From Corynebacterium minutissimum (GTDB lineage: Bacteria > Actinomycetota > Actinomycetes > Mycobacteriales > Mycobacteriaceae), in NCBI RefSeq assembly GCF_000988205.1, contig NZ_LAYQ01000022.1, positions 52,556-116,555 of the forward strand: a stretch of 64,000 bases of DNA. The letters are read 5' to 3'. How positions within the stretch are numbered: position 1 is the stretch's first letter; each line of letters opens with the position of its first letter. The position numbers and the translations under genes are program-made. Below are positions 16,798 through 25,375 of the stretch, piece by piece. The notes beneath the pieces were generated by a model, which was not told the origin of the DNA, made no database searches, and worked only from the letters and a program-made list of their open reading frames with translations.

Positions 16798-17778
16798 CTA
16801 CAATTGCCACGCGCGCGCCAGGTTACTCATGTTACCCAACGCGGCCTTGTGGCTTGTGGATTGCAGGGAAATCATGAGTTCGTCCGCCTGCGCCAACTTC
16901 TGGAAGTCGGTGAGGTACTCGCGCACGTGCTCTACATTTCCGACCGCGGAGTATTGCAGCATGCTGATGATCTGCTGGCCCTGCGGGGAATCGATGATGC
17001 GGGCGACGTCGGCGTCGCTGAGCTGCTTGCCGCGGCTGACGAAGGCCTTCACGCGGCGGAAGCAGACCTTCTCGAATTCCTCTTCTGCGTCATCCCCCGC
17101 GGTGACGTTGACACCGGCGATGACATAGGGCTCGGGGTGGGCCTCGGAAGGCTGGTAATTCTCGCGGTAATAGGCCGTGGCGGCTTCCAAGTGCTGCGGG
17201 GCGAAGTGCGAGGCGAAGGCATAAGGCAGCCCGAACTTGGCGGCCAGCGAGGCACCGAAAAGCGAGGAGCCCAGGATGTAAATCGGCACGTTCGTGCCGT
17301 GGCCGGGGATAGCCTGCACACCGGGGACGAGAGATTTGCCGGAAAGGTAGCCCTGCAGCTCCTTGACGTCCTCGGGGAAGCGCTCGGCGGCGTTTCTATC
17401 GCGGCGCAGAGCGCGGCCCAAGGTCTTCATATCGGTGCCGGGTGCGCGGCCCAAGCCTAAGTCGATGCGGCCGGGGTAGAGCTCGGCGAGGGTGCCGAAT
17501 TGTTCGGCGATGACATAGGGCGCGTGGTTCGGCAGCATGACGCCGCCGGAGCCCAAGCGGATGCGCTCGGTCTTCGCGCCGATGTGTGCGATGAGCACCG
17601 CCGGGGAGGAGGAAGAAATGGAGGGCATGTTGTGGTGCTCGGTGTACCACATGCGCTTAAACCCCAAAGCCTCCGCGCGTTGCGCTAGTTCGACCGACCT
17701 AGCCATGGACTGAGAAGGGGTCTCCCCCTCATAAATGGTGCAGAAATCGAGGATGGATAGAGCCGCGCGAGGCGTCAT
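16798..17778 (-). CDS. Luciferase-like flavin-dependent monooxygenase (LLM class, MsnO8/YhbW type)
   Basis: A 326-residue TIM-barrel flavoprotein. The motifs RMWYTEHHN, the long stretch RIRLGSGGVMLPNHAPYVIAEQ and GRIDLGLGRAPGTD are diagnostic of the LLM oxidoreductase group that uses reduced FMN. The substrate is unknown. It begins four bases after the brnQ stop, completing a row exporter-aecD-brnQ-LLM. From memory, C. glutamicum has the same aecD-brnQ-yhbW order, which supports a link to sulfur or branched-chain amino acid metabolism. Confidence 0.92.
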   Translation of the reverse strand: MTPRAALSILDFCTIYEGETPSQSMARSVELAQRAEALGFKRMWYTEHHNMPSISSSSPAVLIAHIGAKTERIRLGSGGVMLPNHAPYVIAEQFGTLAELYPGRIDLGLGRAPGTDMKTLGRALRRDRNAAERFPEDVKELQGYLSGKSLVPGVQAIPGHGTNVPIYILGSSLFGASLAAKFGLPYAFASHFAPQHLEAATAYYRENYQPSEAHPEPYVIAGVNVTAGDDAEEEFEKVCFRRVKAFVSRGKQLSDADVARIIDSPQGQQIISMLQYSAVGNVEHVREYLTDFQKLAQADELMISLQSTSHKAALGNMSNLARAWQL

Positions 17779-17781
17779 GGA

Positions 17782-19122
17782 CTACTCACTTTTCTTCGAC
17801 GAGGATGTAGATACAACGTCGATGATAACGCCGATGGCAAATGCGAGGAGCGTGGGAACCACCCAGCCCAAACCAACGTCTTGGCCAGGGGAGAAATCAA
17901 GCGGCACACCGAAGGAGGTGGCGGCGGACCACAGCACGGAAACCCACAGCGCCAAGCGGAATCCCCAGTAGAAGGTGACCCACTTCTTGACCGCCGGCTG
18001 CAGAAGCGTCAGCGCGATCAACGAGATAGCCGGCGGGTACAAGAACACGATGAAGGGCACCGCGATGGCAAGCACCGTGTCCAGACCCTGGAAGGCGAAG
18101 GCGATGGACAGTGCGGTAAACAAGCAAGCCCAGAAGTGGTAGGTGGTCTTCGGCACGAGCATGGCGAAGAACTCTGAGGTGGCGGAAATCAGGCCCACGG
18201 CGGTGGTCATGCACGCCAAGATGACGATGGCGGAGAAGACGGCCTGGCCGACGTTGCCCATGGTGAGATTGGAGGCGTCGGCAAGCAAAGCGGCGCCGGA
18301 ATCATAGGAGGAACCATTCGGCATGGTTTGGCCGATCCACGCCAGGCCCAGGTAGATAGCGGCAAGCAGCGCGCCGGCGATGACGGCGGAAGTGATGGTT
18401 CCGCGCAGCAGCGCACGGTCAGTAGAGAAACCTTTGGAGCGCAGCGAAGTCACGATGACGATGGAGAATGCCAGGCCCGCGATGGCATCCATGGTGTTGT
18501 AGCCCTCGAAGAGGCCTGTGACGAAGGGCGCGGAGGCGTACTCCTCAGTCGGGGTGCCGGGAACGCGGGGGTTGGCCAGTGTGGCCAACGTAATGAGGGC
18601 GGCGAGCAGGATGACCAGCGCCGGGGTGAGGAACTTGCCCAAGGTGTCAATGATGTTGTTGGGGCGCCAGGCCAGGGCTAAAGCGATGAGGAAGAAGACG
18701 ACGTTGAAGGCGCCGTTGGCAAAAGTTCCCTCCCAGCCAAGCAGCGGGGTAATCGCGGTTTCCATGGACACCGCGCCGGTACGCGGCAGGGCGTAAAACG
18801 CGCCGATGGCCAGGTAGGCGATGACGGAGAAGACCACGCCGAAGATCTTGCCTCCGTGGTTTCCGATATCGCGCACGGACTGGCCGGAAATGGCCACCGC
18901 GATCACTGCTAAGACTGGCAGGGCTACGCCGGCGGCGAGGAAGCCCAGGGTGGCGGGCCAGAAGTTGGTGCCGGAGGAGACACCGACCTCCGGCGGGAAG
19001 ATGAGGTTGCCCGCTCCGAAGAACATGGAGAAGAGCATGAGGGAGGCAACGATCACGATGCCGATGGGCGAGCTCGTCTTCGAAGCGGACTGGGCGGGGG
19101 CCTGAACGTCATTTATGGACAT
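17782..19122 (-). CDS. brnQ: Branched-chain amino acid:cation symporter
   Basis: A 446-residue transporter with about twelve helices of the LIVCS family, importing isoleucine, leucine and valine with a cation. The diagnostic first helix ASLMLFSMFFGAGNLIFPPEVG is present. The ATG at 19122 (MSINDVQAPAQS) is preferred; an ATG at 19143 would add seven residues but has no better ribosome site. Lies 38 bases after aecD on the same strand. Confidence 0.93.
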   Translation of the reverse strand: MSINDVQAPAQSASKTSSPIGIVIVASLMLFSMFFGAGNLIFPPEVGVSSGTNFWPATLGFLAAGVALPVLAVIAVAISGQSVRDIGNHGGKIFGVVFSVIAYLAIGAFYALPRTGAVSMETAITPLLGWEGTFANGAFNVVFFLIALALAWRPNNIIDTLGKFLTPALVILLAALITLATLANPRVPGTPTEEYASAPFVTGLFEGYNTMDAIAGLAFSIVIVTSLRSKGFSTDRALLRGTITSAVIAGALLAAIYLGLAWIGQTMPNGSSYDSGAALLADASNLTMGNVGQAVFSAIVILACMTTAVGLISATSEFFAMLVPKTTYHFWACLFTALSIAFAFQGLDTVLAIAVPFIVFLYPPAISLIALTLLQPAVKKWVTFYWGFRLALWVSVLWSAATSFGVPLDFSPGQDVGLGWVVPTLLAFAIGVIIDVVSTSSSKKSE

Positions 19123-19160
19123 TTTTCTAAGGATAATGCCCATGACATGAGATGTAAATT

Positions 19161-20258
19161 TTAGCTAAATGCTTTCTCCAGCCGGTCGAGCGCCTCTTCC
19201 AGCAGCTCGCGTGAGGTTGCGAAATTAAGACGGGCATGATGCTCGCCGCCCGTACCGAAGGTGACACCCTCGTTGAGGGCTACCTTGGCGTGCTCACGCA
19301 CCCAGGCCGCGGGCTTCGGGTCATCCCCAATGGCGGTCTCGCTAAAGTCCAACCACAGAAGGTAAGTAGCCTGCGGGTGGGAAGTCTTGAGGCCAGGCAC
19401 GCGCTTGGGCAGCTCCTCCACCAGCCAGTCGCGGGTCTTCTTCAGATACTCGATTTCCTCGTCAAGGAACTCGCTGCCGTGGCGGTAGGCGGCCTCTGCC
19501 GCCAAGATGCCGAGCGTGCCGGTGCCGTCCTTGGCTACGCCGGTCAGCGAGTTCCAGCGCTCGACGTCCGCGGTGTTGGAGAAGATCACCTGCGCGCACT
19601 TTAGCCCTGCGGTATTCCATGCTTTGGACGTGGCGGTGACGGTAATAACGCGGTCGGACAAAGCGCCGAGCGGGATGTGGCGGCCTTCGTAGACCAGCGG
19701 GGCGTGGATCTCATCGGAGAGGATGCGGGCATCGTACTTCTCCGCCAGTTCCACCAGACCGCGCAGCCAGTCTTCATCAAAGACGATGCCCAGCGGGTTA
19801 TAGGGGTGGGAGAGCAGGATGGAGCCGGCGCCGGCCTGGAAGGCGCGCTCGATATCATCGAGCTCCAGCGAGGTTTCAATCTTCTCGCGCCCGGCGGTCT
19901 CCGGCAGCTCCAGCAGCGGCGGGTAGGAGGGAACCGGCACGGCCACCGCGCCCTCAGTAAAGTACTGCACGCCGAGCAACAAGCCGCGCACCACATCCCC
20001 GATCCAGAAGACGTGTTCTGGGCGCCAGCCGTAGCGCGATTCGTAGAAATTTGCTATTGCCGCGTTGAGCTCGGAGGCCTTGGGCGCTGGGGTGTAGCCG
20101 AAGGATTCGGCGTCGACCGCCTCCTGGATGGCCTCCTTGACCGCCGGCGCGGTGAGGAAGTCTGATTCGGCGATCCACAGCGGGATGACGTCTTCGTCAT
20201 AGACGGTCCACTTGCGGGTGCCGCGGGCGGAGAGTTCTTTCAGGCTAGGGAAACGCAT
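19161..20258 (-). CDS. aecD: PLP-dependent cystathionine beta-lyase (MalY/PatB type)
   Basis: A 365-residue fold-type I aminotransferase-like enzyme that removes thiol groups from cystathionine and related C-S compounds, feeding methionine synthesis or sulfur release. Visible features are WIAESDFLTAPAVKEAI near the start, the PLP region SHPYNPLGIVFDEDWL, SDEIHAPLVY and the PLP-binding lysine in TATSKAWNTAGLK. The ATG at 20258 (MRFPSLKEL) is the best start. Adjacent brnQ and the upstream exporter support the aecD call. Confidence 0.92.
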   Translation of the reverse strand: MRFPSLKELSARGTRKWTVYDEDVIPLWIAESDFLTAPAVKEAIQEAVDAESFGYTPAPKASELNAAIANFYESRYGWRPEHVFWIGDVVRGLLLGVQYFTEGAVAVPVPSYPPLLELPETAGREKIETSLELDDIERAFQAGAGSILLSHPYNPLGIVFDEDWLRGLVELAEKYDARILSDEIHAPLVYEGRHIPLGALSDRVITVTATSKAWNTAGLKCAQVIFSNTADVERWNSLTGVAKDGTGTLGILAAEAAYRHGSEFLDEEIEYLKKTRDWLVEELPKRVPGLKTSHPQATYLLWLDFSETAIGDDPKPAAWVREHAKVALNEGVTFGTGGEHHARLNFATSRELLEEALDRLEKAFS

Positions 20259-20268
20259 GCGTCCCACC

Positions 20269-22101
20269 TTACTCGTCGGTGGCTTGGACGAATCCGTATT
20301 TTTTCAATCGCTGCCGGTCGGCGGCGGAGGCGGATTGGGTCAGGCGCAGCAGCTCAGCGTAGATGCCGCCCGACTGCGCCAGCTCCGCCGGCGAGCCGAT
20401 CTCGGAGATGCGGCCGCGGTCCAGGGTGATGATGGTGTCCACGTCCGCGATGGTGGACAGGCGGTGCGCGATGATGAGCGTGGTGCGGTCCTTCATGAGC
20501 TCATCCAGACCAGCCTGCACGGCACGCTCGGCCTTGGTGTCCAGCGCCGAGGTGGCCTCGTCGAGGACGAGGATGGGGGCGTCTTTCAGCATGGCGCGCG
20601 CCACGGCCACGCGTTGCTTCTGCCCGCCGGAGAGCTTAAGGCCGCGCTCGCCGATGACGGTGTCGTAGCCATCGGGGAATTCCTCGATGAAGTCGTGTGC
20701 ATTGGCACGCTTGGCGACGCCCACGATCTCCTCCACCGTCGCCCCCGGCTTGCCATAGGCGATGTTTTCCTTGATGGTGCCGGAGAACAGATAGGACTCT
20801 TGGAAGACCACGCCGACTGAGGCGCGCAGGCGCTCCGCAGTAAGTTCCGCAGTGTCGTGGCCCAGTACCGTCAGTTTTCCCTCCGTGGGCTGGTAGAGGC
20901 CCAACAGGAGGTTGACCAAGGTGGACTTGCCGCCGCCGGACTCGCCGACGAGTGCCACCTTGTGGCCCTCTTGGGCGGCGAAGGTGATATCGGCGACGAC
21001 CGGCTTATCCGATTCATAGGAGAAGGACACGTCCTCGAAGGCGAAGACTGGGCCTTCGGTCGGGCGCAGCGGCTCGGCCGGGGTGAGGTCGAGCTCCGGC
21101 ACGTCGGAGGTTTCAGCGGCGGCGACCAGCTGCGGGTTGACCGTGGGCTCCGGGACTTCCTCCATGACCTTGAAGTAGTCCTTGGAGCCGGCGATGGCGC
21201 GCTGGCTGACATCCACGATCCAGCTCATCATGAACACCGGCTGCTTAGCCATGTTTACCAGCTGCAGGAGCATGACCATGTCACCGATGGAGAAATGGCC
21301 CTCCAAGGTGCGCCAGAAGATCAGGCCATAGATGCCTAAGAAGATCAGCGCCATGGCCGCGCCACGGGCGGTATCCATGGAATGCCACCAGCGCGACTGC
21401 GGCTTCGTGGTATCCACCACCGTGCGGTAGCGCGAACCGAAGGAGGCCAACTCGCGGGCCTCAGCGACGAAGGACTTAGTCACCTTTACTTGGCCGATGA
21501 CCTCCGCGAAGCGCCCGTTGGCCACGTCGATGTTCTCATTCTTGATGGCCTCAAACCCCTGCCAGCGCTCTGAGGTCAGCGCGGTGAGCCACATATAGAT
21601 GGGGAAGAGCGCGGCCAGCAGAATGGCCAGCGGCCAGTAGTACACCGCGGTGATGACCAGCACCGCCGCGGCCTGGATGAGCATGACGAAGAAGTTATTG
21701 GAGAAGGACTGCAGGAACTGCGTGATATTCGCAATCGAGCGGTCCAAGCGCGCAATGATGGTGCCAGTGACCTGGTTGTCGTAGTAGCCCTGCGGTACGG
21801 AGAGCAGCTTGGCAAAGTAGCGCGTCGAAAGAATCTGGCGCAGGCGTGCGACCATCACATCGCCGATATAGCCGCCGATATTCTTCACGACGTTGCCCAG
21901 CGCATCCGCCACGAAGAGTGCGACGACCCACCACAGGATGGTGCGCAGCGGGCCGCCTGCGACGACGGTGTCGGTGGCCTCGCGGAGGATAAACGGGGTC
22001 AGCAGCGAGAGAATCGCGGTGACTGACGCGGTGATTAGGACGCCAAGATAAAACGGCCACAGGGCGGATGCGCTGCGGACGATGCGGAGAATAGAGTTCA
22101 T
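20269..22101 (-). CDS. ABC transporter, fused permease-ATPase (exporter type)
   Basis: A 610-residue half-transporter. Six membrane helices occupy about residues 1-310 and the ATPase domain about 360-610. The ATPase shows Walker A GESGGGKST, signature LSGGQKQR and Walker B ILVLDEATS with the switch histidine IIAHRLST. Such proteins form homodimers that export drugs, lipids or peptides. It ends ten bases before the aecD start, so both are probably on one transcript. The substrate is not evident. Confidence 0.93.
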   Translation of the reverse strand: MNSILRIVRSASALWPFYLGVLITASVTAILSLLTPFILREATDTVVAGGPLRTILWWVVALFVADALGNVVKNIGGYIGDVMVARLRQILSTRYFAKLLSVPQGYYDNQVTGTIIARLDRSIANITQFLQSFSNNFFVMLIQAAAVLVITAVYYWPLAILLAALFPIYMWLTALTSERWQGFEAIKNENIDVANGRFAEVIGQVKVTKSFVAEARELASFGSRYRTVVDTTKPQSRWWHSMDTARGAAMALIFLGIYGLIFWRTLEGHFSIGDMVMLLQLVNMAKQPVFMMSWIVDVSQRAIAGSKDYFKVMEEVPEPTVNPQLVAAAETSDVPELDLTPAEPLRPTEGPVFAFEDVSFSYESDKPVVADITFAAQEGHKVALVGESGGGKSTLVNLLLGLYQPTEGKLTVLGHDTAELTAERLRASVGVVFQESYLFSGTIKENIAYGKPGATVEEIVGVAKRANAHDFIEEFPDGYDTVIGERGLKLSGGQKQRVAVARAMLKDAPILVLDEATSALDTKAERAVQAGLDELMKDRTTLIIAHRLSTIADVDTIITLDRGRISEIGSPAELAQSGGIYAELLRLTQSASAADRQRLKKYGFVQATDE

Positions 22102-22191
22102 CGCCGGCCGATGTTACGCCCTTAATAGGAATATCCAACCCGTCGACTAAGGTAGGGGAGAAACCGAAGTCGTGATGGAAAAGGATCCGCG

Positions 22192-22728
22192 GTGAAAAAA
22201 TACCTCCCCCTAGCGTGCGCCCCGCTGTGCCTGGCTGCCTTGTCAGGCTGCAGCATCCTCCAGCCGCCGGACGTGGGCCCGCAGGACAACATCGTGGTCT
22301 CCAGTTCGGAGCCGCCAACCTTTGAGGCCAAGGACGTGGACGCTCACGAGGTCACCTCCAACTTGGCGGCACCCGTCAAGGATGAGGGCCTCAACGTGGA
22401 GTTCGAGCTGCAGGGCCTGTACTCCGGCGGCGGTGGAACGGTGCTGACGGTGAAGATTCACAACCTCAACGAGGTGCCCCTGCCTGCCGACGCCCTCGCG
22501 GAACCCACCTTGGAGCGCGCCGACGGCAACGGCGGCTGGGCCACCGTGGATCCCGTTCCTTATGACCCGGAGGTCAACGTGGACTTAGCCGCGCCGGGCT
22601 TGGATCACCCGCTGGGCGCCGGTGCGTCCACCAACCTTCAATATGTCTATAACGTTGCCCCAGGCAACCTCTGGAACGCGCGCTTTAGCATTGGCAACGT
22701 GCGCTATGTAGGAGACCTCAATCTATGA
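22192..22728 (+). CDS. Lipoprotein of unknown function
   Basis: A 178-residue protein with a GTG start and an AAGGATCC ribosome site. The signal peptide ends in the lipobox LSGC. The mature part looks like a single beta-rich domain (VEFELQGLYSGGGGTVLTVKIHNLNEVPLP) of the extracellular DUF4352-like kind, but I do not assign it. The stop overlaps the idi start as ATGA, so the two genes are coupled. The pairing may reflect position only. Confidence 0.8.
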   Translation: MKKYLPLACAPLCLAALSGCSILQPPDVGPQDNIVVSSSEPPTFEAKDVDAHEVTSNLAAPVKDEGLNVEFELQGLYSGGGGTVLTVKIHNLNEVPLPADALAEPTLERADGNGGWATVDPVPYDPEVNVDLAAPGLDHPLGAGASTNLQYVYNVAPGNLWNARFSIGNVRYVGDLNL

Positions 22729-23249
22729 CGGAACTCGTCGTTCTAGCCTCGCCGGAGGGCAAGCCCGCCGGCACCGCTGACAAGGCCGCCGTACACACCA
22801 CAGATACCCCGCTGCATTTTGCCTTTTCCGCGTGGGTGGTACGCGATGGCCAGCTGCTGCTGACCCGCCGCGCCTTGTCCAAGCTGACCTGGCCCGGCGT
22901 GTGGACCAATTCCTTCTGTGGGCACCCGGGCCCGGATGAGCCGACTGCCGACGCCGTCGTGCGCCGCGGCCGCTTCGAGCTTGGCCTGACCGGCACGCCG
23001 CGCTTGGTGCTGCCGGACTTTGCCTACCGTGCCGAGGATTCCTCCGGCGTGGTGGAGAATGAAATCTGTCCGGTCTACCTCTTCGAGACCGAAGATGATC
23101 CGACGCCTAACCCGGAGGAGGTCGACTCCTTCGAGTGGGCGCCGGTGCGCGACGTCCTCGCTGCCGTCGATGCCACGCCGTTCGCCTTTAGCCCGTGGAT
23201 GGTGGAGGAGCTGACCCACGAGCCGCTGCGCGCGGCCCTCTTGGCCTAA
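22725..23249 (+). CDS. idi: Isopentenyl-diphosphate delta-isomerase, type 1
   Basis: A 174-residue Nudix-fold enzyme that interconverts isopentenyl and dimethylallyl diphosphate, supplying prenyl chains for decaprenyl phosphate and menaquinone or carotenoids. The catalytic cysteine is in NSFCGHPGPDE and the catalytic glutamate in VVENEICPVY. Length matches bacterial type 1 enzymes. It is the last gene before the gap that holds repeats D and A. Confidence 0.95.
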   Translation: MTELVVLASPEGKPAGTADKAAVHTTDTPLHFAFSAWVVRDGQLLLTRRALSKLTWPGVWTNSFCGHPGPDEPTADAVVRRGRFELGLTGTPRLVLPDFAYRAEDSSGVVENEICPVYLFETEDDPTPNPEEVDSFEWAPVRDVLAAVDATPFAFSPWMVEELTHEPLRAALLA

Positions 23250-23280
23250 CCCTTCTGCGTGCGGGGCGGTAGGCCTCGAA

Positions 23281-23393
23281 GCCCGACTTAGGTCGTGGAT
23301 GGGTTAGCAACGTCACTCATAACACTGCTACCTGGTGTTGTTTGGCGGTGAGGGGGGATTGTTCCGCACTACATTGACCTAAGTCAGTCGGGC
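23281..23393. repeat. Element D copy 1, about 113 bp with terminal inverted repeats
   Basis: The ends gcccgacttaggtc and gacctaagtcagtcgggc are inverted relative to each other. The interior (gggttagcaacg, ggcggtgagg, gattgttccgcacta) recurs in copy 2 in the same orientation. No coding frame is convincing. It looks like a miniature inverted-repeat element or a conserved structured sequence. Confidence 0.75.
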
Positions 23394-23400
23394 GTCTTCT

Positions 23401-23510
23401 AAAAGGCATCTGGCAAAAGGCATCTTTGGGTCTAAAAACGCCATCTGCCACGAGTAAATGGCGTTTTCAGTCGAGAAAACGCCTTTTGACTGATGCCTTT
23501 TGTCAGATGC
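23401..23510. repeat. Element A copy 1, modular palindromic repeat
   Basis: The outer arms gcatctggcaaaaggcatc (23406-23424) and gatgccttttgtcagatgc (23492-23510) pair over 19 positions with one G-T. Inside are two arms built on the core AACGCC/GGCGTTTT. Related copies lie at 40015-40160 (opposite orientation) and 47083-47276 (same orientation). This one lies between two D elements. No gene is seen between 23250 and 23747. Confidence 0.85.
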
Positions 23511-23615
23511 TTCCAGCATGTCGATGGAGGGACGCAGGCGTTGCGCATTGCGAGGGAGCGAAGAGATAATCCGTTTGGGAAGAGACGTGCAGTGCTCTAC
23601 GGAAACGGTCATTGT

Positions 23616-23726
23616 GGCTTGACTTAGGTCTTGGGTGGGTGAGCAACGTGACTCTTGATACTGCTGCCTGGTGGTTTTCGGCGGTGGGGTGGGATTGTTC
23701 CGCACTAAATTGGCCTAAGTCCAGCC
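23616..23726. repeat. Element D copy 2, about 111 bp with terminal inverted repeats
   Basis: Ends ggcttgacttaggtc and ggcctaagtccagcc are inverted. The interior is a diverged direct copy of 23281-23393, including the exact block gattgttccgcacta. It closes the D-A-D arrangement in the idi-carboxylesterase gap. Confidence 0.75.
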
Positions 23727-23747
23727 TTTTGGCTTAACGCACTCGGA

Positions 23748-25019
23748 TCAGAGCAGACTGCCGTCCTGGGCAAAGGCCGCCGAAATATAATCCAAGCTGG
23801 AATACGCCACGCGATGCTCGTCGTTATCCAGGTTGTACTCCCAGATAGCGTGCTCCGGGCGGTAGGCCTCGAATCCGGGCTCGCCTGTGCGCACAAAGTC
23901 CTGCAGCCACTGGGCTAGCGGCGTCCTGCCGAAGAGCGGACGCAGCTCCTCGCAGTGCAGGGCCGGGCCCGAGGATCGGGTAAATTCCACCATCCAGGTC
24001 TTCCCCGGAGCCTTCTCCGCCACCTCGGCCGCCCACCGGCGAATGATGGAATCTCCCACCATCCGGCCCATCGGGCGCTCCTTGTCCATGTGCTGCGCCA
24101 CCTGATACCAGGGTGTGAAGCCGTTGCGGGGAAAGCCGAAGCGCGGCGCCGCATAGCGCAGGATGAGGGCACGGAAAGGGGAGCGGTCGACCTTCTGCGT
24201 GGCTGGGATGTTGTAGAACTCGTCGCGGGTGCTGGCGAGGATGAGGGGGACGTCGGCAAGCTGCCCACACTCCAGCGGGGTGGGGCCCAGCGCCATATCG
24301 AGGCTGTACTTCTTGCGGAACTTGGCGTAGCCGGCGGCGAGCTCCTCCTGGCTCATCGCCGCCAGGGAGGAACGCGTGATGGGCTTTTTCATCACCTGGC
24401 GCAGAGTGGCACTGCGCTCCTCGAAGCTCTCTCGCGGGAAACCAGGGGACAGAGCTAGCGCTCGCCGAAACGCCCCTCGGTAGTGGTCGCGCCGGCACAG
24501 CCACAGTACGGCGTTGGCGCCGGCGGACTGGCCCAGGATGGTGACGTTGGTGGGATCGCCGCCGAATGCCTCGATGTTGTTCTGGATCCATTCCAAGCCC
24601 AACTGCAGGTCCTCGATGGCGCGGTAGCGGTCGGGCTCGTCATCACGAAAACGGGCAAGCCCCGGCAGCCCAACGCGATAGCCCAGTTGCACGTGGACGA
24701 TGCCCGCCTGTGCGGTCGGCGTGCCCTCCGCGCGGGGATCCTCGTGGGAACCGTGCTCATAGCGGCCGCCGTGGATATAGACCAACGTCGGCGCCAGGGA
24801 CGTCGCGCGGCTGCCGGGCGCGGGGGCGGTGATGGTCAGCGCGATCTTCTCCGGGTGCGGGGTGCGCGCATCCTGGTCACGTGGCGGTGCGGGTTCGGGG
24901 TTCTCAAAATCCCCGGGGATGTGGGAGTACTCGATGGAATGGAAATGGGCCACGTCCTCATCGAGGTAGCCGGTGATGGTGCCCGCGGGGCAGGTGACAG
25001 TGAAAGGTGCACGGCTCAT
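23748..25019 (-). CDS. Carboxylesterase / para-nitrobenzyl esterase family protein
   Basis: A 423-residue alpha/beta hydrolase of the type-B carboxylesterase family. The oxyanion motif YIHGGRYEHGS, the block RAIEDLQLGLEWIQNNIEAFGGDP and the nucleophile elbow GQSAGANAV are clear, and the late ALHCEELRPLFG holds the expected histidine. It is shorter than the usual 480-530 residues and has no signal peptide, so it is probably cytosolic. The ATG at 25019 is preferred over a TTG two codons upstream. Natural substrate unknown. Confidence 0.9.
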   Translation of the reverse strand: MSRAPFTVTCPAGTITGYLDEDVAHFHSIEYSHIPGDFENPEPAPPRDQDARTPHPEKIALTITAPAPGSRATSLAPTLVYIHGGRYEHGSHEDPRAEGTPTAQAGIVHVQLGYRVGLPGLARFRDDEPDRYRAIEDLQLGLEWIQNNIEAFGGDPTNVTILGQSAGANAVLWLCRRDHYRGAFRRALALSPGFPRESFEERSATLRQVMKKPITRSSLAAMSQEELAAGYAKFRKKYSLDMALGPTPLECGQLADVPLILASTRDEFYNIPATQKVDRSPFRALILRYAAPRFGFPRNGFTPWYQVAQHMDKERPMGRMVGDSIIRRWAAEVAEKAPGKTWMVEFTRSSGPALHCEELRPLFGRTPLAQWLQDFVRTGEPGFEAYRPEHAIWEYNLDNDEHRVAYSSLDYISAAFAQDGSLL

Positions 25020-25042
25020 GCACAACAGGCTACCCTGAGGGC

Positions 25043-25207
25043 ATGGAATGGCTCGTGCAGGCGCCGGTGTGGGTGCAAATGGCGGTGCTCGCCGTCACGG
25101 CGGTGCCGGCCGCAACCGTCATGGGGTGGCTCCTGATGTGGGCAATCGACCGGGTGTATTCGTGGCTTGTGCCCGTGACTAGGATGAAGAACCATGACTC
25201 CCGATGA
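25043..25207 (+). CDS. Small single-pass membrane protein (54 residues)
   Basis: The frame MEWLVQAPVWVQMAVLAVTA and onward holds a single long hydrophobic stretch and a basic tail. It overlaps the next small gene by 14 bases in another frame, a pattern seen for paired small genes. It is divergent from the carboxylesterase. No domain is recognised. Confidence 0.65.
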   Translation: MEWLVQAPVWVQMAVLAVTAVPAATVMGWLLMWAIDRVYSWLVPVTRMKNHDSR

Positions 25208-25349
25208 TCACCGCGAAGGCCTGTGGGACCCCGAGCGCTCCGAACACGTCCACCGCAAGCGGGCACTGCCTAAATCCCGAGTGAGCGTGACCCTGTGGCT
25301 GATGATCGCGCTCATCGTCGTGGTGGCAGTGGTGGGCGTCGTCCTTTAA
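25194..25349 (+). CDS. Small tail-anchored membrane protein (51 residues)
   Basis: The frame starts MTPDDHREGLWDPERSEHVH, continues through a charged segment and ends in one hydrophobic helix (VTLWLMIALIVVVAVVGVVL). The helix runs to the C-terminus, so the protein is probably tail-anchored with its polar part in the cytosol. The start overlaps the upstream 54-residue gene. A hairpin follows the stop directly. Function unknown. Confidence 0.65.
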   Translation: MTPDDHREGLWDPERSEHVHRKRALPKSRVSVTLWLMIALIVVVAVVGVVL

Positions 25350-25350
25350 A

Positions 25351-25375
25351 GGGACGACGCTTTAGCGTTCGTCCC
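25351..25375. terminator. Hairpin terminator between the small membrane genes and malQ
   Basis: gggacgacgc-ttta-gcgttcgtccc forms a 10-bp stem with one bulged base, immediately after the stop at 25349 and across the convergent malQ stop, so it may serve both strands. Confidence 0.65.

Noticed and set aside
23401..23510. Possible CRISPR array or simple terminator
   Set aside because: Units are not evenly spaced and there are no unique spacers or cas genes; the arms are far longer and more complex than a terminator.
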